From contig OZ038324.1 of assembly GCA_964035795.1 (NCBI GenBank), forward strand, positions 5,071,461 through 5,135,460: a DNA stretch of 64,000 nt, in the 5' to 3' direction. The notes beneath the pieces were generated by a model. The model was not told the DNA's origin. It did not search any database and saw only the letters and a program-made list of their open reading frames with translations. The DNA comes from Pterobdella sp. o SKG-2022. Lineage: Eukaryota > Annelida > Clitellata > Hirudinida > Piscicolidae. Shown piece after piece: positions 1-13,660 of this stretch (its first letter is position 1; the number at the start of each line of letters is the position of its first letter). Made by a program: the position numbers and the translations under genes.

Positions 1-562
1 ATAAAAACTTCAAATGACTCGTTTTGTTTTAAGTCATCTTTCTAATTTTCTATGATTGAATTTTAAAAAGTCAATGAGTAAAAGCAACGATAATAATTAA
101 AAATAAAAATTCCCTAACATCGAAAACTTTAAAATTTAAAGACGAAAAAAAGATTTTACTATAGCAGTTTTTCTCAAATTCGTAACAAAAGCTGAAATGC
201 TGTACAATATGGCTGGACTTTTTTCTTAGTCTTCAAATGTATGCAAACATTTTCAAAAAGATTCAGCGGAAATAATAACTAATATTTCATTTTTAAAACA
301 TTTTGTTTGCGCTGAATTAATACCCCGTCATTAATTTTAGTATCGTTATCTTTTATTTTTAGAGTTGTTTTAAATTTTTGCAAACCATTTAAGTCGCTTT
401 TGCAGCGTTAGCTCAAATTATAAAACTCACATTTGAACCCCCAAATAATTACTTACAGAAATGTCCTATTCTCATTTATTTCAACAATGTATCATGTAAG
501 CAAGTCAACAAACTATATTGACACAAAAAAATAAACCATTTTATCGTTCCGACCAAACAAAC
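1..562. other. AT-rich non-coding stretch
   Basis: No reading frame with coding character was seen. It should hold downstream intron sequence of the minus-strand apple-domain gene that starts at 847. Confidence 0.5.
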
Positions 563-847
563 CTGGTAAAATTGGCAGTAGTTAGTTTGAGTGTAGAAAG
601 CGTTAACAGATCCATTAAAAAGCGTACAAATCTTGAAAATATTGAAGTTGAAAGCCATGCAACGAGGTTGCTCCAACATGCACAGAAGAGCGCAGTCAAG
701 AAGGCCAATGTCCAAGGTGGTTTTGTATATATTGCCCACTCCACAAGGCCTGTCCACCTGAACTTGATGCCATAAATAACTGTCTATCTTCTGTGTCCCG
801 TCTCCTAGTCTTATCAAACTCAAAATTATGAGAATATAATTATACAT
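563..847 (-). CDS. PAN/apple-like secreted protein, first coding exon (partial gene)
   Basis: The exon opens with an ATG at 847 followed by a short hydrophobic run (YILIILSLI) that looks like a signal peptide. A cysteine-patterned module follows, with DCALLCMLEQPRCMAFNF, then KICTLF and TNYCQFYQ. This spacing of six to seven cysteines is that of PAN/apple-type domains, which bind proteins or carbohydrates in extracellular proteins. The exon ends at a GT donor after CAG (low end 563) in phase 0, so the gene continues to the left out of the window. An alternative reading uses an acceptor at 758-760 and makes the exon 563-757, also phase 0. The domain call rests on cysteine spacing and the surrounding residues only. 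Confidence 0.5.
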
Positions 848-2666
848 TATGTTTAATGAGTATTTGACTGATAATAATTGATAATTGGTATATAGTTATG
901 CAGATAGTTTTGGTAAAAAAACGTGTGTTTTAGTATAAGTACCAACGGTAACTAAGTGTTTCTATGCTGAAACAATGGCTACTGCCGAGAAAATTTTTTA
1001 AAAATATAAAAAATACTTATAAATTTCAATTTTGAAACACAAAAAAATGTGAAGCTTCAAGATAAATATTGGCATTAAATCATGGCCTTTCATCCTTCAT
1101 TATCACTGGCCCACCATTAATTCCACAATTTCATAACAACCTCATAAAATTAACCATAAAAATATTAATTATACAAATAATAACAAAAAAAATTAAAATT
1201 ATTGTTTTATAAAACGCATTTTACTCTCGTAACAAAAGGAACTAGAGGCTTTTTACACGAAAATAACTTTTCGGAAAGAGCCTCTGGCTACGCTACAACG
1301 AAGCAAAAATAGACGTGTATGAAGCTGGTATTAAGAATAATATCTTTATATTTGTTCCTAAAACAAACTTTTCAGAAGTGTGTTTGATAAAAAAATAATC
1401 CCATAAACTTTGAAGAAGTGAAACAAAATGTAAACCAAAGCACTAGATTACTGTCGTTTTAATATGAAATTTGCGTATTTTCAATCCACAGCGGAGCTCA
1501 ATCAATATGAACTATTTATATAAAAAATTATTTATTCATAAATAAAAAATTGAGTGCAACCTATTTATCTAATATCTATACGGGTGTAAAAATCAGTCCA
1601 TCTGCATTGTTATTAATGGACTCGTTTAAAGAATGGAAAAAATTGATCCAAAATTTGTATTGTAAGGTCCACAAAGAGCATAGAAAAAATCCTTTTTTGA
1701 CGTTTCCCTCAAAAGTTTTAAGCAATTGTCCGTTTAAAAACGAAATTTTTTTTGCTACAGGTGGGTTTTAAAAGCATGTCTTTCAAGCAGGGGGCAGGTC
1801 TTTGAACGTGGATAAGTAGATCTTAGTTAGTTAGTTATTCACCTAGAACCAGTGATTTCTTGCACGAAAAAGCACAATTTTTTTTTTGATTCTTCAAGTA
1901 CATCTTCACAAAAAACAAACGCTTGATGTTAAAATATTTTTCCTGAAAATCGACTCAGGAAAATATCTCTAGACCATCGATAAAGAAGGTAGCAAAATCT
2001 TAGAGAGTTTTGAAAAGTTTTCTATCTTCAAATAAGTTGCAAAATTTGTTTCAGATACTTAAAAACTACATTATTTGACTGTTTAGAAGTACTAGGTTCA
2101 AAAGTTCGTCGACGATTTGAATGAAACAATTGTCAGTTATGTTAACTATTGATAGCATCATTTTCTGTAGCAAGCATCTTTTATGTTGAGAACCTCATTA
2201 GGACCACCGACTTGAACCACAACTAGGTAGAGAATAAAAAAGCTGTGAATTCTCTTGGTGTTTGAGCATCGTTGACACCAACAATCGCCATAAAAAACAA
2301 AGCGGTTAGTTTTTTTTTATAGTAGACTTTTCTGACTTGTAGGGTTTTTAGCAAGTACAGTGGGAAACGCGCAAACTGAGGTTCAATCTAATAGACTAAA
2401 ATATAGAATGGTTTTTAACAATTGGAAGCAAGAATATTTATTCAAATACAACAATCGAAAGCGTATAAACTTGATGTACTAGAATGAAGTGATGCAATCG
2501 TTTAAATATGGTTCCATGGAGGTCACGATGAAGTTCAAATATGGAATGAAACATCCAGAGAAGTTGGAAGAGATGTGCCATAACATTATTCGAAATCTTA
2601 ACATAATTACTACATTGAAGATTTTCAACTTAACAAAAAATCTCTACAAAAAGCACCAAAATATTA
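848..2666. other. Intergenic AT-rich DNA
   Basis: Short open frames at 1550-1771 and 2489-2677 on the plus strand show no domain, codon bias or splice context. Nothing here can be supported as a gene. Confidence 0.5.
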
Positions 2667-5600
2667 TCAACATATAAAAATGCAGAAAAGGAAGAGGAAG
2701 GGGAAGACGTTGTATCTTATGGTGTTGCCTCCACCAATCATATTCCTTGACATTCTCAACGTCACTTTCTCCTTCGAAGAACTCTCCATTGTGTGACGTA
2801 ACATCTTGTAATCTAAAAGTGAATTTCATTAAAATTGAAAGTATTTATTTGCAGTTTCATTTTAAAATTATAATTTTGAATATTTATTATAGTTGTATTA
2901 GTTTTTTTTTCAATTAAATTTTTCAATGCATTTGTTTCTAAAAAGCAAACTTTAATTTTCATGAAGATTTTATAAAACCATTTGTTTAGAACTCAAAGCT
3001 AACGCATTAAAATGAAACCAAAATTACTGAAAATTATAGCTTTTTTGAATTAATGTGTTAAAAATTAATTTTTAATTTTTAAATTAATCAATTTTTAATT
3101 TTTAATTTTAGCTAAAAAAATATTATTCAATATACAAATGCGGTCTTTTTGTTAAGAAAAATTTTGAAAATTTTAAATATAACTTCAAGGATTTCAGATG
3201 CACACGATGAAATTTTGGTAAGATATTATGAGATTTATATGAAATAAGTAGAATGTTTTATATAAAGAATAATTTCGTCAAAGTTTTTGATTTTTATATT
3301 TAAAATAATTTTTGAAAAATTTGTTCTAGGTCATTACCAAGAGACTTGTATGAAATGTTTTATAACACCTTTTGGATCAAAATTCTAAAATTTATTTTTT
3401 AACTTTGAAAAAAAAACAAACAAAAAACATCAAAAATTGGCATGAAAACAAAATAGAAAAAATATCCAGACAGACAGAAGCATGAAAACATAGAAACAGA
3501 AAAACAAAAAATCAGACAAGTGGAATAAAAAACATATAAACAGAAGAAAAGACACACAAGCAGAAGAAATAAACATATAAACACACAAAAAAAGCAGGCA
3601 GACAAATAAACATAGACAGACTTTCAGACACAGGTCCCCAAGCGTACAGTTGGTACCACATTGAGTTGAGGTCAACACTTGTCTGTGAACCTTTGACACT
3701 CATGCTCCTACTGAACCTGTGGGTCAAAGGTCATACCTGATTTAGAAGTTTTGTCTAAATATTGCTTTCAAAAATAAAAAATTAATTAGTATGATTGAAA
3801 TAAATAAAAAAAGTAATAGAATATAAATTAATTTTACTTCATAAAAATAACAATAAGCATTGAAGATAAACTTGTCTGACATTTCCAATTCATTCATTGC
3901 TAATAGTACTGCTGACGCGATTTGTTTTCAAATTGATCAAAACCAAAAGACAACAGTACTTCATTATAAATAAATATCAAAAATAATTCAAAACAATGCA
4001 GCAAGATAATTTCAAGTTTGTATGCATCGGTTAAAAGCTTGGTCTAATTTTATAATGCAATAAACTATATGTAGCCAACCTGCAAGTGATGTTAGGAGTG
4101 GACTGCTTGCTGTTGCTTGAAAGGTGAGTTTCCTAGATGATGGTTATATGATGTATTAGTTTATTTAAGCTACTTCTGAAGCTGGAGTTGTGCTTGAATG
4201 CTACCTAAGAATCAATTCTTGACACACACAAAACATCCTTCGTCTCAAAAGCTTCCTTTAAAATTTTTTAAGCGAAAAAATAATTGCTTTTCAAAAAAAT
4301 TCACTGATGTTTTGTAAAAAGTGGATATACATGAAATTTTGACAAAGTCTTAAAAGCCTCACATCTCATACTTTACATAGACTACTTTTTTTAAATTTTA
4401 AGTCAACAATTACCCACTCAAAGAGGCTTTTCCAATATTAGCACATCATATTACTTGGCTGCCAAAATGACTCATCTTCTTCGTTTCTCATGAACTTCAG
4501 TCAGTTTTATAGATAACTTTACTCATTCGAGGGAGACTAAAAATACCTAATTCATTCTTCTGAAACTTTTTCATTTTTTCTCACACATTTGAATAAAACT
4601 AAGCAAAAGTTTAGAGCTGTTGGGATTATAAAGATCACTGGCTCAGCTTGTGTCGTTTGTTACTACCTGCATAATTGCATTAAGGAAGGAAGGTGCAGTC
4701 GGCGCTTTTTATTCATTTCGCCATTATTTTGCTTATTCTTTGCAAGGACTTTTATTCGAAAGCTTTTAAAATACAAAAGTATTTCAAGTTGTTTTGGAGG
4801 AGCTTATTGCATTTTGCGGAGAAAACTTCAATGATTTTTTTGAATTATGAACTTTTTTTTAAAATTTTATTTATAACTTTTATTCTTATTATTTTTTTTA
4901 TTTTTTTCATATATTTTTATTATTTATATTTTATAGTATTATTTTTTTATAAATTTTGTTTTTTATTTTAGTTTTTGGAGATAATTATATATTTTTATAC
5001 AGAATATTCTCTTAATTAGTTTCTCCGTTGTTTGGGTTTTTCTTATGTGAAAATTTCAGAATATCATCAACAATTTCCACAAAATATCTTTTTTTATATT
5101 TTTCATTATTTCCTTCAGAAATATTTTAGTGGATTTTACTTCCTATTGTATTTTTAATAACTCACCATTTCTATTGATAGTCTCTGCATCTCAACAAGAT
5201 TTTTTCCTTTTTGATTTCAAATTCCATCGTAGATAAATGTCAAAAATTCTACACACCACAGGGACAATATAACAAAAAGAACAAACATTGGGTAATTTTT
5301 GTGCACTCAATCAAAAGGGCAATGAGATTATAAAGCGCAATGCAACTAAGCCACAGAATGAGCGATTGATTAGTTTCCACAAAACTACAAAAAAAGATGT
5401 TTTTTCAAAAGGCCATAAAACTCAATACTATCAAAAACTGTTCTCAATCTGTGACTCTTTCTGTAATACGGAGGACTTGAGGATTTCAAAATTTTCTGCA
5501 GCAAAGCTCACAAAGCCACTCTAATTGCACGGTTTGATTTTCAATTCCTAGATTGCTCCATAGTACGAGATAAAAATCGCCAAACAATCCATTTTCCTTC

Positions 5601-8600
5601 CCGCAATCTCCAAAGAATTATCGATAAGTATCACTGATTTTTGTATGCGTAAGTGAAAATATATAAAAAAAAAATTTCAACAAAAAAAACATAAATTAAA
5701 AAGAACAAAACCATCTAATGAAAATCAACAGATATCTAAAACAATGCCATCAACAATAAAATTAACAAGCAGATCAAAACACTCCAAAAACATAAACAAC
5801 AACCTCCAAACACAAAAACTCCTAAACCTCCCTCCCCCCATATGTGACCTAAATCTCTTTCTTTTCCTCTATTAACCACAAACACAACCTTCAAACTTCT
5901 CTTCCCAAAAGTCAGCAACCCAAACACAACAACCCCAAACCGTTAACTTCCAACCCATCCCTCCCTCACTCTACAGTTACCTTGTTGAAGAACCTGTTGA
6001 TGACTTTGTGTGGAGGCATATAACTGGTGCCTGTGTAGAAGTTCTCTACATTAACTGTCCCTTTTGGGCCCCTTATGCAAACGAACACGTCGTCACCCCC
6101 CTGTGTGTTTGTATGTGTGTCTATGTATGTTTTCGTAGTTTATTTATGGGTTCATGTGTTTTATCTAGTATTTGAAGCAATTACAGACATTGTTATAGTG
6201 GCATAAACTTCAATGGTTTTTAAAAGGCAACTTAAGTTTTGCTATGTGTATTTTGTGTGTGTGGTTGTTGTATGGTTGATTGTTGTGTTGTATGAGTGTT
6301 GTGTGTGTGGTTGTTGTGTTGTGTGGGTTTATTTTCATCGTGTTGTGTGTTTGGCGGTTGTGTTGTGTGAGTGTCGCGTTTTTGTTTGTTGTGTTATGCG
6401 GATGTTATGTTGTGGATGTTGTATTGGAAGTGTGTAAAATATGCGTCCACCTAGAAATAAGACGTGGTTTTATAATTTTCAATAAAGCTCTCAAGAAAGT
6501 TGCCTCACATTGGGCCATGACAGATTTAAGGTCTTTACAAATAAAAATACGAAATATAGTTTTCAACGGTTTTGAGAAGTAGATAATTATTCAAAATACT
6601 AATAAATGTATTAAAAGTTCCTCTTGATGTTTTTGTTACAAAAAACTTATATATTCCTCAATAAACCAACAAAAGTATAACATTTTTTCTTTGAATTTAG
6701 TACAAGCTATACAGACTGAAGAATGATGTGTAGACGAATGAAACCACTGGAGCAACAAATGGACATTAAAACAACATGAAATTGACTTTAATCAGAGTTG
6801 CTGTGTTTGAAAAGGATTGGCTTTCAATTTACCCAAAACCACACCAACTGTTCATCCACTGTTCAACTAGTTTCAATGAATTAAGGAGTGCCCGAGAATG
6901 GGTGGTTTAGAATAAAATGCATAGTGTCCCTAAGGATTCATTCAATGTTTCACCGGTCCGTCTATGATTGAAACATGCAGAAAATCATGCAATTTTTAGT
7001 TGGAAATTCACTTTTGTGCTGGGATCATTTGTGTATTGTGGAGACCAAAAGCGAAAATTTACTATATTTATCACGTCAAGTATGCATTTCAATTTTGTGT
7101 TCAATGAAGCAAAAGCTTTTTTCTTTCGAATCGAGTTAGCAGTACCAGATATTCAATTTTAAAACAAACACAAACCAAAAGGTAATCACACCTAGAGCTC
7201 TGTGCTTTGTGAATTTAAGCGTACCACCTAATCAATCGGAACATAAGGCAGAGATAGTAATGGCAAGTCTGCTCAACCATCCCCTCTTTTTAAACAAACT
7301 CACCAGCGAAACAAGATCATCCAACAAACAAAATCACCGAGAAAATATAATTACTGAAAAACAAAATTTATAAAAAAAATAAAATCAAAGGCATTAAAAA
7401 TCTCCAAGAAAGAAAAACCCCCAAAATCTCATTAACTCCTAATAAAACACTGCATAGCTGTTGAAAACGATGGTTAAACGACCTGGGCTTACAAATTGTT
7501 TTTCTAGTACCACTCCCATAGTATTCAACTTGAGTCATACAATGCAACTTAAACTATAATAGCATAAACTCCAAGAGTTTCCAGGCCATTCTTCATAATT
7601 TTAGAAAACTTTAGGATATTTCAAGCCCTCAACAACGATAAAGATACCCAAAAAGTAAAAATTTTCAAAGACATCGTATATTTTTACACGCTATTTTTCA
7701 AAAAAACACCAAATGTGAGAAATTTTTAAATACTTCTGAGTGTCTTGAAAACTCTACAATTTGATGTTTTTTGACAAAGAAAATAAAAAACAAGATAAAA
7801 TTGATAATTAAGAAAACCCCTAATAAAATAACACTTACCTTTTAAAAACATCATCTGTTTCTTTATTCATATTATTTTTCAATTTAAAACTCTTGTTTTT
7901 AATTTGAGCCAAAAATGTCTAGCCCGTTATGAGAATAAACTTATTGGAAACCATAACTCTAGCTGAAACGCATCTATTAAAATACTGCATTATCCTAACA
8001 CGACGTAGATACAAACAAAACTAGGGCTTATTGAGAATTGTATTGAGGTTTTTGTGAAATTAACTTACGTTTCCGTTTTAAACAATATAGGCATTAAATA
8101 TGAACGATATACACACAAAAAACATAAAATCAAAAAATATATACACAAAGAAACTACAAATAACTTTATATATACAAGTTAAAATTATGAGAATTATAAA
8201 ATATTCACATGAAAAAATAAAATCTCTAAAATAGGTGCATGAAAAATTCATATGCTTATAAAGCAATACAAAGCTTAAGCACGTGTCCCCCCATGCATGC
8301 ACAAAATGATGTTGATTAAGTATATCTAGCTAATGAGCTTGGCAAAAGGTGACAAAAAATCAGTAAACATTACAGAACAAACATATAAGTACAAATGTTT
8401 TTCATGTCTCGCCCGCCACGGGTTTATGGAGATTTGAACATATTTTGAGGCTGTGATAAGTGTGCCATTAACTTTTTTTGGGTGTTAAATTGTTATGAAG
8501 GTAGCAGTGAGTTTTACATGGCAATATGGCTGGATTTGATTCAACTAAAATTATTTTCAATTTAAAATATTTTAAAATATACTTTTAAAGAATCTTTATG

Positions 8601-11600
8601 AAATACATATGGTTTTTGAAAACTTAATTCACAAACAAAAAAACAGACCATTTTGTCATCTGAAGAAAATGCCACAGCTATCCATGAAGCTCGACCACTC
8701 ATCTCAAAGTGACCTACTTTTCCTGCAACATGATAGGTCAACATGTACTCACAAGTGCTCCAATCACATGTCTTCTTGCCATGTGGTGGGTACCTGAAAA
8801 AGTTATGTTTATATTTTTTGAAATTTGCAACTTGAGACCATTTTATCTTGAAAACTGAGACATTATTTTTATAAAATATTAACTTAAACACAAAAAATGG
8901 AGGTATTAGAAATTTGGAGATAAAAGATGAACATAATATTGTTATATATAGAAATACATTACCAAGTGGAATATAATATCGAAATGAAAGTCATCATAAA
9001 GCTTGAATTTGAAGTGTATCATATTTAAAATATCTTATTCATAATAAAAAATTCATATGAAATAGTATAGTAAATGATATTATAATAAAAAATCATGATG
9101 AAATCATAACAAAAATCATAATGCAAAAATATATAAAATAAGAATATATATTTATAGTCACTTGATTATTTTTTCAAGACAGTTAAAACATCTTCTTGAG
9201 AAAGCATTACCTTAAAAGGCCCCATTTATGGATCATAAAAATTAATTATATATATATTATGGTTGAAAATAAGAAAAAAGAATCATTGTTTGGAATTTTG
9301 TAACGAAAAACATCAAAAAAGAGGAATTTTTAATACATTTATTGAGAATCAGAAGCTATAATTTCCGATAAGTTTAGCCTTGTCATAAAACGTTTTATGA
9401 TAAGGCTAAACTTATCGGAAATTATAGCTTCTGATTCTCAATAAATGTATTAAAAATTCCTCTTATTTGATGCTTTTCGTTGCAACATATTGAAGAAAAA
9501 TACATACGATGTCTCTGGAGTTACATTATTTGGAATCAATAATTATTTATTAGTTAAAATTTTTTTCATATCTATTTCTTTCATTGGTCTAATTTCAAAT
9601 TATAGATTGTTAAAGGAAGGTTTTAAGAGTTTTATTAGCATAATTTCGAATATTTATTTTTTTTTTTCGTCTTTTCATGAAAATATTATTTGTAATTGAT
9701 TCCGACAATAAAACAAAAAATTAATAATATTATTTGTTATAATAATGGAAAAAATAAAAATAATTAAATTCTGCTCCAAACACCTGTAACAATTCTTGGT
9801 GATGTTGCACCCTTTGTCGTCAATCCGCACTTTATCTGTTACCGTTTTGACAATTATAAATAAGAGAAAATTAAAAGTGAAATCGCGCGAATTATTGCGC
9901 AATCAGCATTACAGAAGCCAACACTCCAACACAAAATTTAAAGTAATTAAAAGACTTCAAACAAAAGTCCTATGGAACGATGTGGAAGATTAAACAGATA
10001 TGGCGTACAACTGTCGTGCAATGAAATGTGCACATACAAGCAACAATCAAGAACTTTCACTTGGGCTTCGATGCTGGGCGGTTGGGTGAAAAAATAAAAC
10101 TTCAATCCCTCCGATGTCTTTTTTTATGGTGTGCTGTGTTTTACACGGTAGGGCTTATGCCTCTGTTATCATGTCGGATAACTCTTATAAAGGTTTCTAA
10201 TCTTCTCTAACGTTGGTGAATCCTATTTTACCTAGTCGTTTGAGTTTTGGAGTGTTGGAAAGCCTTTATAGGGGATGACATCACGAACAGAATAACTCCA
10301 TGTGTTTTTTCGCATGCGAAGAAAGAGGAAAACAACGTCGAATTTAAAATTCGAAAAGTAATTTTTTGAAACTTTCTAATACGCAGAAAATTAAAAATTA
10401 ATGAAGTTTCCGGGCTACTTAATAAAAACGATGGTGTGAATGGGAATGAAGCCTGCGATTTATTGTCTTTTGCTTCCACCACGTAAGTGAACTAATGCAA
10501 GTAGTCGTAAAACAACATCACCACTAAATAAATAACATAGTTATAAAAACATGATTTACAGCTTTCAACCATCACACAGATGCTTATGGAAGCAAACAGA
10601 CCCACACAACCACGGACATACAATTTGACACAAAAATATATACAGAAATGAAATATAAAAAAACCAAATGCTTACAAACATACATAAATATGAAAACACA
10701 TTTATAAAAACAAAAAAGACAAATTTAAACACACATCTAGACAAATAAAAAGAGACGAACGTCCTAAGGTGCAAATCAAAAACTTGCCCCTCGTACTAGA
10801 AATATTTACAAAGAGTCTCAGCCATGCATTGTTACTTGCATGACAAATGACTTTTAAAAAATAATCCGCTAAAATATTAACACAGCAGGCAAACCTGTGT
10901 GGAAAGGGAGAAGGGTAGAGGTGATATTTTGGGTGTTGTCTTCTTGCTCCACTTTACATCTGCCATTTTTAAAACCTTGGTTTACTTATCAACTTGAGAC
11001 ACTTGAAAAAGTTTGAAATTGTTCAAAAAACTGTTTGCTGAGTAAGTGTACATTTTGAAAACATGAATTATTTCTTTTAAAATTTTATACATAAATCACC
11101 TTTTAGATGAATTTTTAATCTAGGAATTAAATTATTCAAAATTTTTACGTTTCGTGAAATTTTTGCAGTGTTTTGAAGCTTTTCACAAATATATAACTAA
11201 AAATGTTTTAGAAAAACATTTCAAGTTTGGAAACTTAAATGAATTATACAGAAAAGCTCAGGCACTGAGGCTCAAAGTTGGTTTGTCAAGGATAATGAAA
11301 ACGGTGATGAAACTCGTGAAAAATATTCCAAACTGGAAGACTGATGCGATTTTTCATTAGCAAAGGGTGGTTTGGAATGAGAATGAAATTGTTTAGAAAG
11401 AGTTTAAAAATAATAAATGTAACCCACAAGAAGTAGATGTGGCTCAACCCATACGACTCTGCATCCTCCTTCGATGCTTCCCACACCAACTCCAACTTCA
11501 ACATTCCCTTCTCTTTTTTCACATACGCTGTGTTTCCTTCATTACTTACATCTACCTCCCTTTCTTCCCACTTTGCTTCCCACTCCTCGTTTTCCTCCTC

Positions 11601-13660
11601 CTCCTCTTTATCACAATCTTCAAACGTCGACTCTGTACCCTCAAACCCTTCTGACTTGATGATGTTTCTGAAATGCCCTGTGATTTTGTTGCTGCCAAAC
11701 ACTCTGGCTTGAATGACCATTCTGTTGAAAGTTTCATCGTTGCTCTCAATCGTCACTGTGGGATTAATTGTAGTATGAGTGGCGTTTGTGTTTTGAATGT
11801 AATGCGGTATTTATAAAGCGTTTTTCCTTATAGATCAAAGCGCTTGCTACAAATTTAATGCAGCAAAAACACACTGTGTAACAGGTGCTAATTGTCAGCC
11901 CACACGGGATCGAACCCGGTAACTTTAGATAATTAGTCTAATGCTCAACCATTGAGCTATAAGGGGCCGACAATGGTCTTTATATAAAATTAGAATTAAA
12001 CACGTTTGTTGAGAAAATGTGAGACAAAGCAGAAGCTAATGCTGAAACATTTTGCTTTTTATAGGTTTTGAAAAGCTCTTCGAGAAGATTAAAGCAAGAC
12101 AATATTTTTAAGATATAAATCAGGTTTTTACTTCAAGCGTGCTTCGATTTTCTCACAATAAAAACAGCCACACTTAAAAAATTTTGATGTTTTTGTCATT
12201 TGTGCAGAATTTTTTAGCATTTTACGAAATTTTCAAAATTTTTCGAAATTTTTTTTACGAAGAAAAACATTAAATTGTGCTCCCTTTCCAAAAATAGCTT
12301 TCCATTTAAAATTCGCATATTTTCTTGAAACGTAATTTAAATTTCAAAGTTTTAACGAAAAGCATCCAGGTTTTTGAGTCAGAAAACACTCTAAATTAAA
12401 CCATTTTATTAAGGATAGGATTAGGACCAATAAGATCTATACGAGAAGAAGAGACGCGTTGGTATTAATACATTTATCCGTTAATAAATTGCACTATACC
12501 TTAATTTATAGTTTTTACTTAAATATTAAATTTTTCACAATTAAAGTTGAAAATTTATTATCATAAAAAATTTATAATACTTCCAAAAAAAATATATTCC
12601 AAGTGCTCATTTTGACGTCTTATCAAAAATTAAAGTCAAATGTTTCTAAAAGTTCACTTGGCTTGTGTTTTGTGCATTAGTCAAAGCTTCAGCAGATTTA
12701 ATTACTATCTCAAACAATAATGGAATTCTGTTTTAAATGGAAAGTGAATTTTAAATCGAATCAGTAAACACCACTATCATCACTTTTACCACCCCTACCC
12801 TCATCAACTACATCATCATCTTATCCAAAAAATCATAATCGCCATCATCAACATCCCCCTTCTCCCGACACAATGGCATTAAACCCTAAACTGACTCTGA
12901 TGATATGGGATAAGTGGAAAACGATGTCAGACCTCTCAAACATTTCACAACCCCAACCCCTACTACACTAACTCACTAACTCGCTTTCACTCATCGCTCA
13001 ACAACAACAATCATCAACATCATTATCATCATCATCATCACCATCATCCACACCATCAACACTATCATCAACATCATCAACAATACTATCATCAACATCA
13101 TTAACAACACTATCATCAACATCATTATCATCATGGTTGAAGAGATATAAAGCCCTTTAAAAAGTTACCGCCGTGATTGAGGGTTAGCTGAAATGTGGCA
13201 CTTATCAGATACGTCGACAAACTTCTGCTTAGACTTAAAAGTAAATTCGCAACAAATTGCTTCGGAGATGGCCGTCGTAAAGTATGACGAGAATAAACCA
13301 AAGGCCGAATGTTTATTTAATATGACTAAATGTTGGCTTGCAGTTATGGGTTGCTTAGATGCCAAAAAATGGAAGAAACATGGCATGAGTGGGTAATAAA
13401 AGAAACATGGCATAAGTGGATAATTAAATGAATATGGAATGTTTGAGAGTTTAAATATGCTTGCAACCTTTGATAGGGTCTTCAAGAATGAAGCGGCTGG
13501 AGTTGAATGATATGCTGACAGACGGTTGGTAAGAGATCTTCTGTTCTTTCAGCCTAGTTAATGTTTGCAGTGCTTGGCACCTCGTCTCTTTTTCTTTCCA
13601 TAAAGAAGCCACAGTGGAATGAAACAATATGAACAAACATATAAACAATATCGACCACAT
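2667..13660 (-). CDS. Reeler-DOMON domain protein (FRRS1-related, no cytochrome b561 part)
   Basis: Seven exons join in phase: 13660-13468, 11755-11428, 8793-8649, 6100-5981, 4132-4080, 3716-3622 and 2812-2667, giving about 359 residues. Exon 1 starts with a signal peptide (MWSILFICLFILFHSTVAS). Exons 1-2 form a Reeler domain (ETFNRMVIQARVFGSNKITG, then an acidic insert, then LKLELVWEAS). Exons 3-6 form one DOMON domain: CDWSTCEYMLTYHV, FEMSGRASWIAVAFSSDDKM, GGDDVFVCIRG, ITCRFSRSM and MWYQLYAWGP. The last exon adds GGGNTIRYN and a terminal hydrophobic run ending at a TGA. DOMON domains in this family bind haem or sugar, and FRRS1 relatives are membrane ferric reductases. This one lacks the six-helix cytochrome b561 segment, so reductase activity is not implied. 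The final hydrophobic tail could be a GPI signal or a single membrane anchor. All exon phases match, which makes the model strong. Confidence 0.88.
6213..6437. repeat. Imperfect GT/GTT-rich simple repeat
   Basis: A run of GTGTTG/GTGTGT units about 200 bp long lies in the intron between the DOMON exons at 8649 and 6100. It generates open frames by composition only. Confidence 0.6.
6596..6660 (+). repeat. Diverged fragment of the palindrome repeat family
   Basis: AATAAATGTATTAAAAGTTC followed by CTCTTGATGTTTTTGTTAC closely matches the outer part of the right arm at 9440-9483. Confidence 0.55.
9300..9483. repeat. 184-bp near-perfect palindrome (inverted repeat, no spacer)
   Basis: Two arms of about 92 bp meet at CATAAAAC/GTTTTATG, with the centre between 9391 and 9392. 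The arms differ at only a few positions near the outer ends and by one base near the centre. It lies in the intron between the Reeler and DOMON exons. The arm sequence (core AGGCTAAACTTATCGGAAAT) also recurs, diverged, elsewhere in the window, so this is an inverted pair of a dispersed repeat. Confidence 0.9.
11779..11968 (-). mobile_element. tRNA-derived SINE, copy 1
   Basis: On the minus strand this begins with a tRNA-like head: acceptor-like GGCCCC, A box TAGCTCAATGGTTGAGC, a five-base anticodon stem enclosing CTAATTA (an AAT anticodon position, as in tRNA-Ile), and B box GGTTCGATCCC. A non-tRNA body of about 115 bp follows, ending near AATACCGCATTAC and ACGCCACT. A second copy at 24914-25094 shares the head and the whole body, which identifies a SINE rather than a tRNA gene. 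It sits in the sense direction in intron 1 of the Reeler-DOMON gene. Confidence 0.88.
12770..13140. repeat. ATC/CAA-rich imperfect microsatellite
   Basis: This is a stretch of CATCAT, CATCAACA and ACTATCATCAACATC units within intron 1 of the Reeler-DOMON gene. The remainder of the intron outside the SINE shows nothing recognisable. Confidence 0.7.

Noticed and set aside
3399..3727. Minus-strand frames rich in Cys, Phe and Leu
   Set aside because: They come from an A/C-rich low-complexity stretch; only the DOMON frame at 3622-3716 is supported.
11550..11755. Shorter Reeler exon ending at a GTAAGT donor at 11544-11549
   Set aside because: Reading through to 11428 completes the Reeler domain and gives the phase needed for the next exon.
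11900..11968. Intact-looking tRNA-Ile(AAT) gene on the minus strand
   Set aside because: The sequence continues into a shared body present in a second copy, so it is the head of a SINE; the acceptor stem ends also do not pair well.
13010..13135. Possible CRISPR-like regular repeat of CATCATCAACA units
   Set aside because: Units are short, imperfect and lack spacers; it is a eukaryotic microsatellite.
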